Part shown: piece by piece, positions 63,336-64,000 of the stretch
Position numbering within the stretch: the stretch's first letter is position 1
How the letters are laid out: every line of letters begins with the position of its first letter
Program-made: the position numbers and the translations under genes
Notes under the pieces: model-generated
The model's database searches: none
Seen by the model: the letters and a program-made list of their open reading frames with translations, nothing else
What the model was told of the DNA's origin: nothing
Source: Gammaproteobacteria bacterium
GTDB lineage: Bacteria > Pseudomonadota > Gammaproteobacteria > Arenicellales > Arenicellaceae
Length of the DNA: 64,000 nt
Direction: 5' to 3'
Assembly: GCA_022447525.1 (NCBI GenBank)
Contig: JAKVBA010000028.1
Location: 1 to 64,000 of the forward strand

Positions 63336-64000
63336 ATGAATATTTTTACGATAGAAAAGCAAGATGGGATCGCTGTTATTAGCATGAATGATCCAAGTCA
63401 GCCGCAAAACGTTTTAAACCAAGAAATACAAGATGAGTTTGAACAAGCCTTTGCGGAGGTCAGTAGTGATAAGTCTCTCAAGGGTCTCATTTTTAAATCA
63501 CACAAACCGGGTTGCTTTGTGGCAGGAGCAGATATTTCTCTATTACAAACAATTACAAGTAAAGAAGAGTCTTTGGCATCCACCAAGGTTCTTCACGAGT
63601 TTTTTCAAAAGATAATTGATCTCGACTTAGTCACAGTAGCAGCAATAGATGGGACATGCTTAGGTGGTGGCTTGGAGCTATCTTTGGCATTCGATTACAG
63701 GGTAGCCTCAGACGATAAATCCACAAAAATTGGTGTGCCCGAAGTTCAATTGGGAGTATTACCGGGCGGTGGTGGAACACAGAGAATTCCACGACTTATC
63801 GATTTACCAACCTCATTGGATTTACTTTTGTCTGGGAAACAATTGGATGCCAAACGTGCCCAAAAAGTAGGTTTGATTGATGAGGTGTGTCATCGAGCAG
63901 ATTTACTCAAAGCGGCTCAAGGATTAATCGAAAAAGGTAAATCCAAACGATCACAGCCATTTAAGAATCGTTTAATGCGCCTCGGTCCAATTCGCAGCTA
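63336..64000 (+). CDS. fadJ: Fatty-acid oxidation complex alpha subunit, FadJ-like, partial
   Basis: From the ATG at 63336 there are 221 open codons before the window ends, so the C-terminal part is missing. The visible part is an enoyl-CoA hydratase domain: FVAGADISLLQ and DGTCLGGGLELSLAFDYRV form the oxyanion hole, and Glu residues in GGGLEL and GVPEVQLGVLPGGGGTQR are catalytic. The hydroxyacyl-CoA dehydrogenase domain would lie beyond the edge. The context with fadI supports FadJ over FadB. Confidence 0.9.
   Translation, partial: MNIFTIEKQDGIAVISMNDPSQPQNVLNQEIQDEFEQAFAEVSSDKSLKGLIFKSHKPGCFVAGADISLLQTITSKEESLASTKVLHEFFQKIIDLDLVTVAAIDGTCLGGGLELSLAFDYRVASDDKSTKIGVPEVQLGVLPGGGGTQRIPRLIDLPTSLDLLLSGKQLDAKRAQKVGLIDEVCHRADLLKAAQGLIEKGKSKRSQPFKNRLMRLGPIRS

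Overview
The window is an ordinary, gene-dense stretch of a bacterial chromosome. It suggests a marine or otherwise sodium-using, aerobic gammaproteobacterium. The grounds are a complete Na+-translocating NADH:quinone reductase operon with its ApbE and NqrM maturation factors, a gammaproteobacterial-type CysB, a BamE/RecN/NadK group, the tgt-yajC-secD-secF block, a RibB fused to a degenerate GTP-cyclohydrolase domain, and a FadI/FadJ-type beta-oxidation pair. HrcA is present, which many enteric gammaproteobacteria lack. I cannot place the genus from sequence alone. I saw no rRNA, tRNA, CRISPR array, insertion sequence or prophage.

Layout. 1-3.6 kb (minus strand): a DUF58 protein cut by the left edge, a MoxR ATPase, a two-RCK potassium-channel-like protein and a small membrane protein. 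3.6-4.3 kb: a long leader carrying a perfect palindrome, a candidate promoter and a hairpin ahead of nqr. 4.3-12.8 kb: nqrABCDEF, a strong terminator, apbE, nqrM and an unrecognised 331-residue protein, then cysB. 13.8-18.4 kb: a looser accessory region with two small orphan genes, a half-size GDT1 transporter, a thioesterase, a dienelactone hydrolase preceded by a tiny leader ORF, a VOC protein and a PLP desulfhydrase/deaminase. 18.5-22.1 kb (minus): nadK-recN-short N-acetylglutamate synthase-like gene-bamE. 22.4-27.1 kb: hrcA, a MAPEG protein, a saccharopine-dehydrogenase-like oxidoreductase and a Do-family protease. 27.2-31.9 kb: two complete two-component systems around an opposed lipoprotein resembling a cell-wall amidase. 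32.0-36.4 kb: darP, an aromatic-type aminotransferase, a sodium-dependent amino-acid transporter and an AroF-like DAHP synthase that converges on it. 36.5-41 kb: a DUF2878 membrane protein, an MltD-like lytic transglycosylase with cysteine-bearing LysM repeats, a small exported protein and cytochrome c4. 41-44.8 kb: ppx and ppk converge.

45-50 kb holds an AroG-like DAHP synthase, aroE, aroB, aroQ and tgt: most of the early shikimate pathway, then queuosine tRNA modification. 50-53.5 kb is yajC-secD-secF. 53.6-61.97 kb is a long plus-strand run, glyA-nrdR-ribD-ribE-MAPEG-ribBX-ribH-nusB-thiL-pgpA-ampD. 62.0-64 kb is fadI and the 5' part of fadJ, cut by the right edge.

How the parts relate. 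Nqr makes a sodium gradient that the NSS-type transporter would use. The flavin genes supply cofactor to Nqr, which carries covalent FMN placed by ApbE, and to other flavoproteins. The two DAHP synthases, the aminotransferase and the transporter form a dispersed aromatic amino-acid set. The Do protease, the two sensor-regulator pairs, BamE and the transglycosylases fit envelope maintenance. I found no clearly new multi-gene system. The best leads are the unrecognised gene attached to the Nqr maturation genes, the envelope-signalling cluster at 25-32 kb, cysteine pairs in the MltD LysM repeats, clustered TTACT/AGTAA sites upstream of the protease, and several unexplained palindromes and leaders.
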